Below are positions 1 through 17,289 of a stretch of DNA of 40,436 nucleotides, piece by piece. The stretch is from Pandoraea sp. (lineage in GTDB: Bacteria; Pseudomonadota; Gammaproteobacteria; Burkholderiales; Burkholderiaceae), in NCBI GenBank assembly GCA_031291335.1, contig JARLJF010000110.1, positions 1 through 40,436 of the forward strand. Reading direction: 5' to 3'. The notes below the pieces were generated by a model. It ran no database searches. It saw only the letters and a list, made by a program, of their open reading frames with translations, and was not told the DNA's origin. The position numbers and the translations under genes were made by a program. Numbering within the stretch: position 1 is the first letter of the stretch; the number at the start of each line of letters is the position of its first letter.

Positions 1-141
1 TCATAGTCGCCCCACGGCCGGAAAACCCGCTGGTGGAACACCGACTCGGAACGGCCTTCTGCGATGAGCGTCTCGACCATGCGCTTCACGTCCTGCACAT
101 GATCCTTCGAGGTCACCAGCACTACATCCGGGGTCTCGACA
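1..141. repeat. 141-bp exact terminal direct repeat, left copy
   Basis: Positions 1-141 are identical to 40296-40436. The repeat lies inside manC, and joining the two copies leaves the manC frame uninterrupted. An exact overlap of 141 bases equals the largest k-mer in the default list of the MEGAHIT assembler, so it looks like the overlap printed at the ends of a circular de Bruijn path rather than a biological repeat. Confidence 0.95.
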
Positions 142-1115
142 ATCACGAGATTCTCGACGCCGATCGCCGCGACCATCCGACTCTCGCTGCGCACATAGCT
201 ATTCTTGACGTTGTGCGCCACCACGTCGCCGAGCAGGCTGTTGCCGTTCTCGTCGCGCTCGGCGATCTCTGCGACCGCCGACCACGAGCCGATGTCGTTC
301 CATCCGAGTCCGTCGGCATCGACCACTGCGGCGCGGTGCGCCTTCTCCATGACCGCGTAATCGATCGAGTCCGACGGGCACGCCTCCAGGCTCGCCTGAT
401 CCAGACGGAAGAAGTCGATATCGACCGCACCGCGCTCCACCGACGCCTTCACCTGCTTGAGCATCTCCGGCGCCAGACGTTCGAGTTCGTCCAGATAAGC
501 CGTTGCCTTGAACAGGAACATGCCGCTGTTCCAATAGCAGTTGCCCGCCGCGATCAGCGATGCTGCCGTGTCGACATCCGGCTTTTCGACGTACTGATCG
601 ACGTGAAAACCGCTGGCGCACACTTCGGTGACGGCGCCTCGGCGAATGTAGCCATAGCCCGTATGCGGCGAAGCCGGCGGAATGCCGAACGTCACGAGAA
701 AGCCGTCGTCGGCGAGGCTTCGCGCAGCACGCACGGCTTCGAGAAACTTCGCCTCGTGCGCGATAGCGTGATCCGAGGGGAGTACCAGCAACGTTGCGTC
801 CGCGTCCTGACGCAGCGCGATCAGCGCCGCCGCCGCGACGGCGGGCGCCGTGTTGCGTGCAACGGGTTCGAGCACGATGGCGCTCGGCTTCGTATGAATG
901 GCGCGCAATTGCTCGGCCACGAGAAACCGCTGCTCGTTGTTGGAAATGATCAACGGCGCGCTCACGCCGTCGAGTGAGCCGATCCGCTTCACCGTCTGCT
1001 GAAGCAAGGTGTCTGAACCAGCGAGCGCGAGATATTGCTTCGGGTAGCTCGCTCGCGACAGGGGCCATAAGCGTGTACCGCTACCACCACACAGAATTAC
1101 AGGAGTTATCGACAT
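1..1115 (-). CDS. manC: mannose-1-phosphate guanylyltransferase / mannose-6-phosphate isomerase, N-terminal part (cut by window edge)
   Basis: Bifunctional sugar-nucleotide enzyme: it makes GDP-mannose from mannose-1-phosphate and GTP and interconverts fructose-6-phosphate and mannose-6-phosphate, feeding exopolysaccharide or LPS synthesis. The frame opens at an ATG (1115-1113) with MSITPVILCGGSGTRLWPLS, which carries the GGSGTRLWP nucleotidyltransferase signature at residues 10-18. A YVEKPD motif, the usual second active-site motif, follows. The frame stays open for 371 codons to the left edge. The missing C-terminal cupin (isomerase) domain is at 39986-40436, and joined through the 141-bp overlap the protein is 474 aa, normal for type II enzymes. 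The Shine-Dalgarno is weak. A TATAAT-containing promoter lies 48 bp upstream, separate from rpoC, so manC is probably its own unit. Confidence 0.93.
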   Translation of the reverse strand, partial: MSITPVILCGGSGTRLWPLSRASYPKQYLALAGSDTLLQQTVKRIGSLDGVSAPLIISNNEQRFLVAEQLRAIHTKPSAIVLEPVARNTAPAVAAAALIALRQDADATLLVLPSDHAIAHEAKFLEAVRAARSLADDGFLVTFGIPPASPHTGYGYIRRGAVTEVCASGFHVDQYVEKPDVDTAASLIAAGNCYWNSGMFLFKATAYLDELERLAPEMLKQVKASVERGAVDIDFFRLDQASLEACPSDSIDYAVMEKAHRAAVVDADGLGWNDIGSWSAVAEIAERDENGNSLLGDVVAHNVKNSYVRSESRMVAAIGVENLVIVETPDVVLVTSKDHVQDVKRMVETLIAEGRSESVFHQRVFRPWGDY

Positions 1116-1162
1116 ATTCCGGATCGTAGGACGCGACGCAACATCGCTTTAATGGAGCGAAA

Positions 1163-1190
1163 ATTATATCGTGATTTCAAATACTTAAAC
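1163..1190 (-). promoter_or_regulatory. predicted sigma-70 promoter of manC
   Basis: On the minus strand a perfect TATAAT (1168-1163) is preceded by TTTAAG with 15 bp spacing, or GTTTAA with 16 bp (1185-1190). It sits between the rpoC terminator and the manC start codon in a locally AT-rich stretch. The -10 is strong, the -35 is weak and its spacing short. Confidence 0.55.
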
Positions 1191-1215
1191 TCGAACCCTC
1201 TGATAGCGAGCGAGC

Positions 1216-1248
1216 AAAAAAAACGGCACCCCGCAAAGGGTGCCGTTT
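1216..1248 (-). terminator. intrinsic terminator after rpoC
   Basis: On the minus strand an 11-bp GC-rich stem, AAACGGCACCC paired with GGGTGCCGTTT, has a 6-nt loop and runs into eight T residues. It lies about 60 bp after the rpoC stop codon, so it closes the rplKAJL-rpoBC transcription unit and isolates manC. Confidence 0.9.
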
Positions 1249-1307
1249 CTCTAACGACTTCGGTTTCGGGTCGACGGTGCCCGCTTTCGCAAGCACCGCC
1301 TTCCTGA

Positions 1308-4300
1308 TTACTCTGCCGTAGGCTCTTCCACCGAGTTCGGCATCGGGGCAAACGCCTCTTCCAGAGCGATCTGGTCGTGACGCTCGCGATCCGACGTTTC
1401 GCGGGCCCGGCGGGCCTTGTGATACGCCAGACCCGTACCTGCCGGGATCAGACGGCCGACGATGACGTTTTCCTTCAGGCCACGCAGGTCGTCCTTCTTG
1501 CCCATGATGGCCGCTTCGGTCAGCACGCGCGTCGTTTCCTGGAACGATGCCGCCGAAATGAACGAATCCGTCGACAGCGACGCCTTCGTAATACCCAACA
1601 GCACGTTGTCGTACTGCGCCGGACGCTTGTCCGCGGCGTTCATGGCGTCGTTCTCGTCGAGCATGTCCGAACGCTCGACCTGTTCGCCGATGATGAAGCG
1701 CGTATCGCCGTTGTCGGTGATCTGCACACGACGCAGCATCTGGCGAACGATCACCTCGATGTGCTTGTCGTTGATCTTCACACCCTGCAAACGGTACACG
1801 TCCTGAACTTCGTCGACGATGTAACGTGCCAGCGCTTCGATACCCTGCAAACGCAGAATGTCGTGCGGGTCGGCCGGGCCGTCCACGATCATTTCGCCCT
1901 TGTTCACCACCTGGCCGTCGTGCACCAGCACCTGCTTTTCCTTCGGAATCAGGAATTCATGCTGGTTGCCGTCCAAATCGGTAATGACCAGACGCTGCTT
2001 GCCCTTCGTGTCCTTACCGAACGACGTGGTACCCGTGACTTCGGCCAGAATGCCGGCGTCCTTCGGTGCACGCGCTTCGAACAGTTCGGCCACACGCGGC
2101 AGACCCCCGGTAATGTCGCGGGTCTTCTGCGCTTCGGTCGGGATACGTGCGAGCACTTCGCCCACCGGCACTTGCTGACCGTCCTTGATGGTAATCAGTG
2201 CGCCCACCTGGAAGCCGATCGTCACAGCGTGATCGGTACCCGGGATCTTCACTTCCACACCATTCTCGTCGAGCAGCTTGACCTGCGGACGCACGTTCTT
2301 CGACGCCGGACCACGACGCTTCGGATCGATCACGACCAGCGTGGATAGACCCGTCACATCGTCGATCTGCTTGGCAACCGTGACACCTTCCTCGACATTC
2401 TCGAACCGGGCGAAACCGCCGTGTTCGGTAATGATCGGGCGCGTCAGCGGATCCCACGTACCCAGTTGGGCACCGGCCTTGACCTGTGCGCCGTCCAGAT
2501 GCAGCAGCGTGGCGCCGTACGGCACCTTGTGACGCTCGCGCTCACGGCCATGATCGTCCGTGATCAGGATTTCACCCGAACGCGAAATGGCGATCTGCTC
2601 ACCACGGCCATTCGTCACGTAACGCATGGTCGCCGTGAAGCGAACCGTACCGTTCGACTTGGCTTCGATCGACGAGGCCACTGCCGCACGCGATGCCGCA
2701 CCACCGATGTGGAACGTACGCATCGTCAGCTGCGTGCCCGGCTCACCGATCGACTGTGCTGCGATCACGCCGACGGCTTCGCCAACGTTCACGCGCGAAC
2801 CACGGCCCAGGTCGCGGCCATAGCAAGCTGCGCACAGACCAAAGCGCGTATCGCAGGTCAACGGCGTGCGCACGCGCACTTCGTCGATACCCAGCGTTTC
2901 GATCATTTCGACGACGTCTTCGTCCAGCAGCGTGCCGGCTTCGTACACCGTTTCTTGCGTTTCCGGATTCACGACGTCAGCCACTGCCACGCGACCCAGG
3001 ATACGGTCACGCAGGGCTTCGACCACTTCACCGCCCTCGACCAGCGCCTTCATCGCCACGCCGTTGCTCGTGCCGCAATCGTCGTCGACCACGACCAGAT
3101 CCTGCGTCACGTCGACCAGACGACGCGTCAGGTAACCCGAGTTTGCCGTCTTCAGTGCCGTATCCGCCAGACCCTTACGGGCACCGTGGGTCGAGATGAA
3201 GTACTGCAACACGTTCAGGCCTTCGCGGAAGTTCGCGGTAATCGGCGTCTCGATAATCGAGCCATCCGGCTTGGCCATCAGGCCACGCATACCGGCGAGC
3301 TGGCGAATCTGGGCGCTCGAACCGCGAGCACCGGAGTCGGCCATCATGTAAATCGAGTTGAACGACTCTTGATCCACGGTGTTGCCATCGCGATCAACCG
3401 TCTTTTCCTTCGAGAGCTGCTCCATCATCGCCTTACCCACGGCGTCACCGGTAGCACCCCAAATGTCCACGACGTTGTTGTAACGCTCTTGCGCCGTGAC
3501 CAGACCCGACATGTACTGACGGTCGTATTCCTTGACCTTCTTCGACGCTTCGCCGATCAGCTCTTCCTTCTTCGTCGGCACGAGCATGTCGTCGACGCAG
3601 ATCGAGATACCGGCACGCGTTGCCAGGCGGAAGCCCGACTGCATCAGCTTGTCGACGAAGATCACCGTCTCGCGCAGACCGCAGCGGCGGAACGCCGTGT
3701 TGATCAGCTTCGAGATTTCCTTCTTCTTGAGCGACTTGTTCAGCACCGAGAACGGCAGGCCCGGCGGCAGAATTTCCGACAGAATCGCGCGGCCGACAGT
3801 CGTCGGGTACAGCGTGATCTTCGGCGTCTTTTCACCCGTTTCCGGATCGACCGTGTACTCCGTGATACGCACGTTCACACGCGAAGCCAGTTCGACTTCC
3901 TTGTTGTCGTACGCACGCAGCACTTCCGAGACGTCGATGAACGACAGGCCTTCGCCGCGGCCGTTGATCTTGTCACGCGTCGCGTAGTACAGACCCAGCA
4001 CGATATCCTGCGACGGCACGATCGACGGATCGCCGTTAGCCGGGAACAACACGTTGTTCGAGGCCAGCATCAGGGTACGCGCTTCCATCTGCGCTTCGAG
4101 CGACAGCGGCACGTGAACGGCCATCTGGTCACCGTCGAAGTCGGCGTTGAACGCCGCGCAAACCAGCGGGTGAAGCTGAATTGCCTTGCCTTCGATCAGC
4201 ACCGGCTCAAACGCCTGAATACCCAGGCGGTGCAGCGTCGGTGCGCGGTTCAGCATGATCGGATGCTCGCGGATCACCTCTTCGAGGATGTCCCACACTA

Positions 4301-5519
4301 CCGCCGTCTGGTTCTCGACTTCCTTCTTCGCGGCCTTGATGGTCGTGGCCACGCCCATCACTTCCAGCTTGTGGAAGATGAACGGCTTGAAGAGTTCGAG
4401 TGCCATCAGCTTCGGCAGACCGCACTGATGCAGCTTGAGCGTCGGGCCCACGGTAATCACCGAACGGCCCGAGTAGTCAACGCGCTTACCCAGCAAGTTC
4501 TGACGGAAACGACCGCTCTTGCCCTTGATCATGTCGGCCAGCGACTTGAGCGGGCGCTTGTTCGCACCGGTCATCGCCTTACCGCGACGGCCGTTGTCGA
4601 GCAGCGAGTCCACAGACTCTTGCAACATGCGCTTTTCGTTGCGCACGATGATGTCCGGGGCCTTCAGCTCGAGCAGACGCTTCAGACGGTTGTTACGGTT
4701 GATGACGCGGCGATACAGATCATTCAGGTCCGAGGTCGCGAAGCGGCCACCGTCGAGCGGCACCAGCGGGCGCAGCTCAGGCGGGAGCACCGGCAGCACT
4801 TCGAGCACCATCCACTCGGGCTTGATACCCGAGCGTTGGAATGCCTCGAGCACTTTCAGGCGCTTGGCGTACTTCTTGATCTTGGCTTCCGAGCCCGTGG
4901 CTTGCAGCTCGGCGCGCAGATGCTCGACCTGCTGGTCGATGTCGATCGAGCGCAGCAGCTCACGCACGCCTTCCGCGCCCATCTCGGCACGGAATTCGTC
5001 GCCGTATTCCTCGACCTTGTTGTAGTAATCCTCTTCCGTCATGATCTGGCAACGCTTGAGCGGCGTCATGCCAGGTTCGAGGACCACGTACGCTTCGAAG
5101 TACAGCACGCGTTCGATGTCACGCAGCGTCATGTCGAGCACCATGCCCAGACGCGACGGGAGCGACTTCAGGAACCAGATGTGCGCGACCGGCGAAGCCA
5201 GCTCGATGTGGCCCATGCGTTCGCGACGCACCTTCGCCAGCGTGACTTCCACGCCGCACTTCTCGCAGATCACGCCACGGTGCTTCAGGCGCTTGTACTT
5301 ACCGCAAAGGCATTCGTAGTCCTTGATCGGACCGAAGATCTTTGCGCAGAACAGACCGTCACGCTCGGGCTTGAAAGTCCGGTAGTTGATCGTCTCCGGC
5401 TTCTTCACTTCGCCGAACGACCACGAACGGATCTTGTCCGGCGAAGCCAGACCGATCTTGATCGCGTCGAACTGTTCGTCCTGCTGGACTTGCTTGAATA
5501 GATCGAGCAAAGCTTTCAT
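1308..5519 (-). CDS. rpoC: DNA-directed RNA polymerase subunit beta'
   Basis: Largest catalytic subunit of RNA polymerase, 1403 aa, full length for betaproteobacteria. Visible hallmarks are the first zinc site (C70, C72, C85, C88, in [10 protein letters not shown] and VICEKCG), the absolutely conserved NADFDGD loop near residue 460 that holds the catalytic Mg2+, and the second zinc site [16 protein letters not shown] near residue 900. The start is the ATG at 5519, preceded by AGGAGAAAGCA. Only 26 bp separate it from rpoB, so the two subunits are co-translated from one message, as in E. coli. An intrinsic terminator follows at 1216-1248. No truncation or unusual residue is seen. Confidence 0.99.
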   Translation of the reverse strand: MKALLDLFKQVQQDEQFDAIKIGLASPDKIRSWSFGEVKKPETINYRTFKPERDGLFCAKIFGPIKDYECLCGKYKRLKHRGVICEKCGVEVTLAKVRRERMGHIELASPVAHIWFLKSLPSRLGMVLDMTLRDIERVLYFEAYVVLEPGMTPLKRCQIMTEEDYYNKVEEYGDEFRAEMGAEGVRELLRSIDIDQQVEHLRAELQATGSEAKIKKYAKRLKVLEAFQRSGIKPEWMVLEVLPVLPPELRPLVPLDGGRFATSDLNDLYRRVINRNNRLKRLLELKAPDIIVRNEKRMLQESVDSLLDNGRRGKAMTGANKRPLKSLADMIKGKSGRFRQNLLGKRVDYSGRSVITVGPTLKLHQCGLPKLMALELFKPFIFHKLEVMGVATTIKAAKKEVENQTAVVWDILEEVIREHPIMLNRAPTLHRLGIQAFEPVLIEGKAIQLHPLVCAAFNADFDGDQMAVHVPLSLEAQMEARTLMLASNNVLFPANGDPSIVPSQDIVLGLYYATRDKINGRGEGLSFIDVSEVLRAYDNKEVELASRVNVRITEYTVDPETGEKTPKITLYPTTVGRAILSEILPPGLPFSVLNKSLKKKEISKLINTAFRRCGLRETVIFVDKLMQSGFRLATRAGISICVDDMLVPTKKEELIGEASKKVKEYDRQYMSGLVTAQERYNNVVDIWGATGDAVGKAMMEQLSKEKTVDRDGNTVDQESFNSIYMMADSGARGSSAQIRQLAGMRGLMAKPDGSIIETPITANFREGLNVLQYFISTHGARKGLADTALKTANSGYLTRRLVDVTQDLVVVDDDCGTSNGVAMKALVEGGEVVEALRDRILGRVAVADVVNPETQETVYEAGTLLDEDVVEMIETLGIDEVRVRTPLTCDTRFGLCAACYGRDLGRGSRVNVGEAVGVIAAQSIGEPGTQLTMRTFHIGGAASRAAVASSIEAKSNGTVRFTATMRYVTNGRGEQIAISRSGEILITDDHGRERERHKVPYGATLLHLDGAQVKAGAQLGTWDPLTRPIITEHGGFARFENVEEGVTVAKQIDDVTGLSTLVVIDPKRRGPASKNVRPQVKLLDENGVEVKIPGTDHAVTIGFQVGALITIKDGQQVPVGEVLARIPTEAQKTRDITGGLPRVAELFEARAPKDAGILAEVTGTTSFGKDTKGKQRLVITDLDGNQHEFLIPKEKQVLVHDGQVVNKGEMIVDGPADPHDILRLQGIEALARYIVDEVQDVYRLQGVKINDKHIEVIVRQMLRRVQITDNGDTRFIIGEQVERSDMLDENDAMNAADKRPAQYDNVLLGITKASLSTDSFISAASFQETTRVLTEAAIMGKKDDLRGLKENVIVGRLIPAGTGLAYHKARRARETSDRERHDQIALEEAFAPMPNSVEEPTAE

Positions 5520-5545
5520 TGCTTTCTCCTGTTGCCTGAACGCGA

Positions 5546-9652
<4,107 letters not shown>

Positions 9653-10107
9653 TACGATCTCCGAATCACTACGATGACGACGACGGCAGGCATCGTCAAC
9701 GGGTGTTCATCGACTGAGACCAGACGTCCTCCACGGCGGGCTTGCCGCGAAGCAACGAGCTTGGTGGTTGGCCGCTACCAACCGCTGGCTGACGGCGACG
9801 GATGCCTGTGTTGCCCGTCGCCCGACCAAACTTGCCTTCTGCAGTCGCTTCAGAAGACAAAGAGAAAACCGCCGCGGGCACCTCCCGACGCGATTTTTTC
9901 TTTGGCCTCTTCGATACTTTCTCTTTGCTGCTCTTGTCCTGCTCTGGTACTGCTTTCCGCTCAATCTACCGATGGAACACGCGTTTGAAACAGCGCGTCT
10001 CACACAAGCATTGGCGAAATCATTTTGCTTTCAACAACTTGGCGCTGCTTGGCGCCGGCTTTCGAATTCCGCATGCCCTTTGCGGGATTTGCATCTCCTG
10101 AAAGCAC
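9653..10107 (-). other. long rplL-rpoB spacer / rpoB leader
   Basis: About 450 nt without a convincing gene on either strand lie between the rplL terminator and rpoB. Short frames exist but have no family resemblance or ribosome binding site. In E. coli the shorter rplL-rpoB spacer holds an attenuator and an RNase III processing site. The hairpin at 10108-10139 is a counterpart of the attenuator. I could not identify a convincing promoter by eye, so whether the leader is made by read-through or by a dedicated promoter is open. Confidence 0.5.
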
Positions 10108-10139
10108 AAAAAGGCTGACGACTTTTCGTCGCCAGCCTT
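10108..10139 (-). terminator. terminator / attenuator after rplL
   Basis: On the minus strand AAGGCTGGCGAC and GTCGTCAGCCTT pair around a GAAAA loop (one G-T pair) and run into TTTTTGTG. It starts 20 bp after the rplL stop. As rpoB and rpoC lie downstream, partial read-through is likely, as in the enterobacterial rplL-rpoB attenuator that lowers polymerase output relative to ribosomal protein. Confidence 0.8.
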
Positions 10140-10158
10140 CCCTACGCGCAGAGCCGAA

Positions 10159-10536
10159 TTACTTGATTTCAGCCTTGGCGCCGGCTTCTTCCAGCTTCTT
10201 CTTGGCTTCGTCAGCGGCAGCCTTGTCGACGCCTTCCTTGACAGCCTTCGGAGCGCCATCAACCAGATCCTTGGCTTCCTTCAAGCCCAGGCCGGTGATT
10301 TCGCGGACGGCCTTAATGACGCCGACCTTGTTTGCACCGATTTCTGCCAGGATGACGTTGAATTCGGTTTGCTCTTCAGCAGCAGCAGCACCGCCGCCAG
10401 CACCCGCCGGGCCAGCCACCGACAGGGCAGCAGCCGACACGCCGAACTTCTCTTCGAACGCCTTGACCAGGTCGTTCAGTTCCATAACCGACATCGCGCC
10501 TACGGCTTCGATGATTTCGTCTTTCGTGATTGCCAT
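10159..10536 (-). CDS. rplL: 50S ribosomal protein L7/L12
   Basis: Stalk protein of the large subunit, 125 aa, present as dimers on L10 and recruiting elongation factors. It has the N-terminal dimerisation helix region ([20 protein letters not shown]), an Ala/Gly-rich hinge near residues 40-52 ([15 protein letters not shown]), and the factor-binding C-terminal domain with [15 protein letters not shown]. Start ATG 10536 has AGGAG nine bases upstream. It follows rplJ by 60 bp, consistent with the usual rplJL translation unit, and is followed by an attenuator-like hairpin. Confidence 0.98.
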   Translation of the reverse strand: MAITKDEIIEAVGAMSVMELNDLVKAFEEKFGVSAAALSVAGPAGAGGGAAAAEEQTEFNVILAEIGANKVGVIKAVREITGLGLKEAKDLVDGAPKAVKEGVDKAAADEAKKKLEEAGAKAEIK

Positions 10537-10596
10537 TTGTAAAACTCCTAGATTGTGTTCGGACCGAAGTCAGCGATCGTGTAACCGGGTCGAGAG

Positions 10597-11094
10597 TTAA
10601 GCAGCTTCCGCTTGCTTCTTCTCGGCCACGGCAGCCAGGACGCGAGCAAAGCCGGAAACCGGCGCTTGCATGACACCCAGCAACTTCGCGAGCAGTTCGT
10701 CGCGGCTCGGGATCGACGCCAGCGCTTGCACGCTTGCCTTGTCCATCACCTTGCCGTCGTACGAGCCGGCCTTCAAGATCAACTTGTCGTTGCCCTTCGA
10801 AAAGTCGTTCAAGACTTTCGCAGCGGCTACGGGATCCGTCGAGATACCGTAGATCAGAGGACCGGTCATCTGCTCAGCCAGGTCAGCAAACGGGGTGTTT
10901 TCCACCGCGCGGCGTGCCAGCGTGTTCTTCAGAACGCGCAGGTAGACGCCTTGCTGACGCGCATTAGCGCGAAGCTTCGTCAGATCGCCAACCGTGATTC
11001 CGCGATATTCAGCCACAACGATGGTCGAAGCGGCGGCGACTTGCGCCGATACTTCTGCCACGACGGCTTTCTTATCATCAAGATTAAGTGCCAC
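10597..11094 (-). CDS. rplJ: 50S ribosomal protein L10
   Basis: Stalk base protein, 165 aa, anchoring L7/L12 dimers to 23S rRNA. The N-terminus [18 protein letters not shown] and the segment [18 protein letters not shown] are typical. The start codon is GTG (11094-11092), chosen because GGAGG lies eight bases upstream and the protein begins at the family's usual position. L10 with L7/L12 classically represses its own message by binding the leader, and a 331-nt leader with strong secondary structure precedes the gene (11095-11425). Confidence 0.97.
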   Translation of the reverse strand: MALNLDDKKAVVAEVSAQVAAASTIVVAEYRGITVGDLTKLRANARQQGVYLRVLKNTLARRAVENTPFADLAEQMTGPLIYGISTDPVAAAKVLNDFSKGNDKLILKAGSYDGKVMDKASVQALASIPSRDELLAKLLGVMQAPVSGFARVLAAVAEKKQAEAA

Positions 11095-11425
11095 GGTTAA
11101 CCTCCAAAATTGACATCACCTCATGGTGACGCCGTTCCACTAACGGCTTACCGACATGTCTGGAGTTTCAACCCTCGCACCAGGTTGCCCGTGTGCGACG
11201 GTGTGACTGCATAACTTGTTCGGGTTCGCCATCTGCGTTGGCTGGCGTATTAAGGGAGCGTCAGTGATTGCCCATTCCCGCCAACGGTCTTTGATAACCG
11301 GAAGCGATTTCCGAAGAACTCGCTTCCGCCCAAAGTCTTTTGCTACTGGCTTTCGATCTCGAGGATCTCAGCCATCACAGGGGACGCCATCACCCTGCGA
11401 TTGCGATACTGTCGCTTACGCAGGC
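11095..11425 (-). ncRNA. rplJ leader, probable L10 autoregulatory leader
   Basis: This is a 331-nt gap between rplA and rplJ with no gene. On the minus strand it holds a strong hairpin, GGAAGCGA with TCGCTTCC around a 12-nt loop, followed by CAAAGACCGTTGGCGGGA. Nearer the gene come AACGCAGATGGCGAACCCG, a stretch resembling the L10-binding core, and a GGCGTCACC/GGTGATG hairpin next to the ribosome binding site. Known L10 leaders (Rfam RF00557) sit exactly here. The assignment rests on position and visible structure; a covariance search would decide it. Confidence 0.6.
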
Positions 11426-12121
11426 TTAGGCAACGAGGCTAGCCTGGTCCACACGCACGCCAACGCCCATCGTGCTCGACAGGGCGATCTTGCGCAGGTA
11501 GACACCCTTGCTCGAGGCCGGCTTGGCCTTCGTCAGGGCTTCCAACAGCGCCGAAAGGTTCTTCTGCAGAGCTGCCGGTTCGAACGATGCGCGACCGATG
11601 GTGGCGTGAATGATGCCGCCCTTGTCAACGCGGAACTGCACCTGACCTGCCTTGGCGTTCTTCACAGCCGTAGCAACGTCCGGAGTCACCGTGCCAACCT
11701 TCGGGTTCGGCATCAGGCCGCGCGGGCCGAGAATCTGACCCAGCGTACCGACGACACGCATCGTGTCCGGCGAAGCGATCACGATATCGAAGTCCATGTT
11801 GCCGGCCTTGATCTGCTCGGCCAGGTCTTCCATACCAACGATTTCTGCGCCTGCTGCCTTGGCTTGCTCAGCCTTTTCGCCTTGGGCGAAAACGGCCACG
11901 CGAACCGACTTACCGGTACCTGCCGGCAGAACGACCGAACCACGAACCACTTGGTCCGACTTCTTCGCATCCACGCCCAGTTGTACGGCGACGTCGATCG
12001 ACTCGTCGAACTTGGCGCTCGCGCATTCCTTGACCAGGGCCAGAGCGTCGCCGACCGGGTACAGCTTGTTGCGATCGACCTTGGCGGCCAGTGCTTGTTG
12101 ACGCTTCGAGATCTTAGCCAT
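11426..12121 (-). CDS. rplA: 50S ribosomal protein L1
   Basis: Large-subunit protein of the L1 stalk, 231 aa, which helps move tRNA out of the E site. It begins [20 protein letters not shown] and contains the L1 signature region near residues 120-140 ([19 protein letters not shown]). Its ATG overlaps the last base of the rplK stop codon (TAATG), so translation is coupled to rplK. In E. coli L1 represses the rplK-rplA message by binding its leader. The reader should look for that site upstream of rplK. Confidence 0.98.
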   Translation of the reverse strand: MAKISKRQQALAAKVDRNKLYPVGDALALVKECASAKFDESIDVAVQLGVDAKKSDQVVRGSVVLPAGTGKSVRVAVFAQGEKAEQAKAAGAEIVGMEDLAEQIKAGNMDFDIVIASPDTMRVVGTLGQILGPRGLMPNPKVGTVTPDVATAVKNAKAGQVQFRVDKGGIIHATIGRASFEPAALQKNLSALLEALTKAKPASSKGVYLRKIALSSTMGVGVRVDQASLVA

Positions 12122-12552
12122 TACAGACCCTCCACCGTGATGCCCATCGAACGTGCGCTGCCAGCGATGGTGCGAACCGCGGCGTCCAGATCGGAGGCGG
12201 TAAGGTCAGGCATCTTGGTCTTCGCGATTTCTTCCGCTTGTGCGCGGGTGATCTTGCCCACCTTATCGGTGTGCGGCTTGCTCGAACCCTTTTGCAGGTT
12301 GGCAGCCTTCTTGATCAGCACCGTTGCCGGCGGGGTCTTCAGGACGAACGTGAAGCTCTTGTCCGCAAATGCGGTGATCACCACCGGAGTCGGCAGACCC
12401 GGTTCGAGGCTCTGCGTTTGCGCGTTGAACGCCTTGCAGAACTCCATGATGTTCAGGCCGCGTTGACCCAGTGCCGGGCCCACGGGGGGCGACGGATTGG
12501 CTTTACCTGCAGGAATCTGCAGCTTGATAAAGCCGATGATTTTCTTTGCCAT
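12121..12552 (-). CDS. rplK: 50S ribosomal protein L11
   Basis: Large-subunit protein at the GTPase-associated centre, 143 aa, needed for factor function and the RelA response. It contains the family's start [20 protein letters not shown] with [14 protein letters not shown] and ends [13 protein letters not shown] ([12 protein letters not shown]). The start ATG 12552 has CGGAG eight bases upstream. It is the first gene of the rplKAJL part, 143 bp after nusG and beyond a terminator-like hairpin, so a separate promoter before rplK is likely although I could not pick one with confidence. Confidence 0.98.
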   Translation of the reverse strand: MAKKIIGFIKLQIPAGKANPSPPVGPALGQRGLNIMEFCKAFNAQTQSLEPGLPTPVVITAFADKSFTFVLKTPPATVLIKKAANLQKGSSKPHTDKVGKITRAQAEEIAKTKMPDLTASDLDAAVRTIAGSARSMGITVEGL

Positions 12553-12567
12553 GGTTTACTCCGGAAC

Positions 12568-12586
12568 GAATATGTGGTGCATATTC
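12568..12586 (-). promoter_or_regulatory. inverted repeat in the rplK leader
   Basis: A perfect 7-bp inverted repeat, GAATATG and CATATTC around five bases, lies 15 bp before the rplK start codon and just before its ribosome binding site. It could be an RNA hairpin for translational control (L1 represses this message in E. coli) or an operator. It does not resemble a terminator because no T run follows. Confidence 0.45.
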
Positions 12587-12656
12587 GGGGTTGAGTCATA
12601 GCGCGTTTTCACCGAAAACCGGGTACTAGCGCTCCTCGGCGACGGCTGTCACCAAC

Positions 12657-12690
12657 GCAAAAACGCGCCGGACGTCGCGCCGGCGCATTT
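12657..12690 (-). terminator. terminator-like hairpin between nusG and rplK
   Basis: On the minus strand GCGCCGG and CCGGCGC pair around CGCGACGT and run into GTTTTTG, six bases after the nusG stop codon. It probably ends or attenuates the tuf-trpT-secE-nusG transcript and separates it from rplKAJL. Confidence 0.75.
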
Positions 12691-12695
12691 TATTC

Positions 12696-13253
12696 TTAGA
12701 TCTTTTCGACTTGTCCGAACTCCAGTTCTACCGGAGTCGCCCGTCCAAAAATGGTGACGGATACACGGAGGCGAGATTTTTCGTAGTTCACTTCTTCCAC
12801 CGAGCCGTTGAAGTCCGTGAAAGGACCATCCTTGACTCGAACCAGCTCGCCTACCTCGAACAACGTCTTTGGACGCGGCTTTTCCACCCCGTCCTTGATT
12901 TGCGACATGATCTTGTCGACCTCGGCCTGGCGGATCGGAATCGGGCGATTGCCCGTGCCGCCGACAAAGCCGGTGACCTTGGCGGTGTTCTTCACCAAGT
13001 GCCAGGTGTCGTCCGTCATTTCCATCTCACACAGCACGTAGCCGGGGAAGAAACGACGCTCGGTGACCGACTTGTGGCCACCCTTTGTTTCAACAACTTC
13101 TTCGGTCGGGACAAGAATCTCGCCGAAGTAATCTTCCATGCCCGCGCGTGCGATACGCTCGCGCAGCGCCTTGGCTACGCTCTTTTCCATGCCGGAATAC
13201 GCATGAACGACGTACCAGCGCTTCTTACTCGGTGCAGCCCCGGTATCAGACAT
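12696..13253 (-). CDS. nusG: transcription termination/antitermination factor NusG
   Basis: NusG, 185 aa from ATG 13253, binds RNA polymerase, suppresses pausing, and links it to Rho or to the ribosome through S10. The NGN domain begins at [21 protein letters not shown] and includes [13 protein letters not shown]; the C-terminal KOW domain has [20 protein letters not shown]. The start is placed at MSDTGAAP, one base after the secE stop codon, rather than at an ATG five codons upstream that would overlap secE. The secE-nusG pair is universally linked in bacteria. Confidence 0.97.
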   Translation of the reverse strand: MSDTGAAPSKKRWYVVHAYSGMEKSVAKALRERIARAGMEDYFGEILVPTEEVVETKGGHKSVTERRFFPGYVLCEMEMTDDTWHLVKNTAKVTGFVGGTGNRPIPIRQAEVDKIMSQIKDGVEKPRPKTLFEVGELVRVKDGPFTDFNGSVEEVNYEKSRLRVSVTIFGRATPVELEFGQVEKI

Positions 13254-13254
13254 A

Positions 13255-13635
13255 TCACTTCCAGCCAAGAATCAAAGAGAACACCGCCCATTCGATCGTC
13301 TTGTCACTGATCCAGAGATACAGTGCCATGATGATGACGAACGCGAAGACGATCGCGGTCGTTTGAGCGGCCTCTTTACGGGTCGGCCAAACGACCTTAC
13401 CCACTTCCCGATACGCATCCTTGGCAAAAGCCAGGAAGCCTTTGCCGGTTTGCGATGCCAATGCAACACCTGCTGCGATGGCCAGAACGACGACGATGGC
13501 AGCAACGCGCACATAAAGTGCTTGTTGCTCCAGCGCGTAGAACGCCACGACGCCTGCAATCACCAGCAGCCCGGCCAGAGCCAGCAGCAGCTTGTCGCCA
13601 GTCGTACGTACAGTTTCTACGGGAGAATTCGCCAT
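13255..13635 (-). CDS. secE: preprotein translocase subunit SecE
   Basis: Inner-membrane subunit of the SecYEG channel, 126 aa with three predicted membrane segments: [39 protein letters not shown], and [19 protein letters not shown]. The conserved cytoplasmic motif [13 protein letters not shown] lies before the last segment, as in all SecE. The three-helix form is the Proteobacterial type. It starts 22 bp after the tRNA-Trp gene and ends one base before nusG. Confidence 0.97.
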   Translation of the reverse strand: MANSPVETVRTTGDKLLLALAGLLVIAGVVAFYALEQQALYVRVAAIVVVLAIAAGVALASQTGKGFLAFAKDAYREVGKVVWPTRKEAAQTTAIVFAFVIIMALYLWISDKTIEWAVFSLILGWK

Positions 13636-13657
13636 TTCCAGCTTGCAGACAGTTGTT

Positions 13658-13733
13658 TGGCAGGGGCAGAGGGAATCGAACCCCCAACCTTCGGTTTTGG
13701 AGACCGACGCTCTGCCAGTTGAGCTATACCCCT
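13658..13733 (-). tRNA. trpT: tRNA-Trp (anticodon CCA)
   Basis: The minus strand reads AGGGGTATAGCTCAACTGGC and on to a CCA-encoded 3' end (13660-13658). The acceptor stem AGGGGTA pairs with TGCCCCT, the anticodon loop is CTCCAAA and the T arm holds GGTTCGATTCC. It lies between tuf and secE, the standard place in Burkholderiales and also in E. coli. It is probably cut out of the tuf-secE transcript. Confidence 0.97.
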
Positions 13734-13744
13734 AAAACAGCAGA

Positions 13745-13770
13745 GGGGCCAGCCGCCAAAAGCTGACCCC
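13745..13770 (-). terminator. hairpin between tuf and tRNA-Trp
   Basis: On the minus strand GGGGTCAGC pairs with GCTGGCCCC around an 8-nt loop (one G-T pair). A short TGTTTT lies seven bases further, not immediately after the stem. It may be a weak terminator, or a processing hairpin that separates tuf mRNA from the tRNA precursor. Confidence 0.5.
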
Positions 13771-13797
13771 GTAAGCGCGGACCGTTAAGGTACCGGC

Positions 13798-14988
<1,191 letters not shown>

Positions 14989-15069
14989 TTCCGAATCCTC
15001 AGATACTGAATAGACGATTAAACAGTCGTTGGGCGCCGCATCGCATGATGCAGCTACCCACCAAATCAA

Positions 15070-17172
<2,103 letters not shown>

Positions 17173-17224
17173 TTTAAGCCTCTTTCAATGTAGCCGCCAT
17201 TTTTGAGGGGGCTACTAACACAAA

Positions 17225-17255
17225 CGGGCGAGGCGCATTTTTTCATGCGCACCCG
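17225..17255 (-). terminator. hairpin between rpsG and fusA
   Basis: On the minus strand CGGGTGCGCAT and ATGCGCCTCGCCCG form an imperfect stem around GAAAAA, followed by TTTGTG. The run of T is short, so partial attenuation or an mRNA processing site inside the str operon is more likely than full termination. Confidence 0.5.
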
Positions 17256-17289
17256 CCCCGGTTTCTGCTCTAGGTACTGCCTGCCAGCG

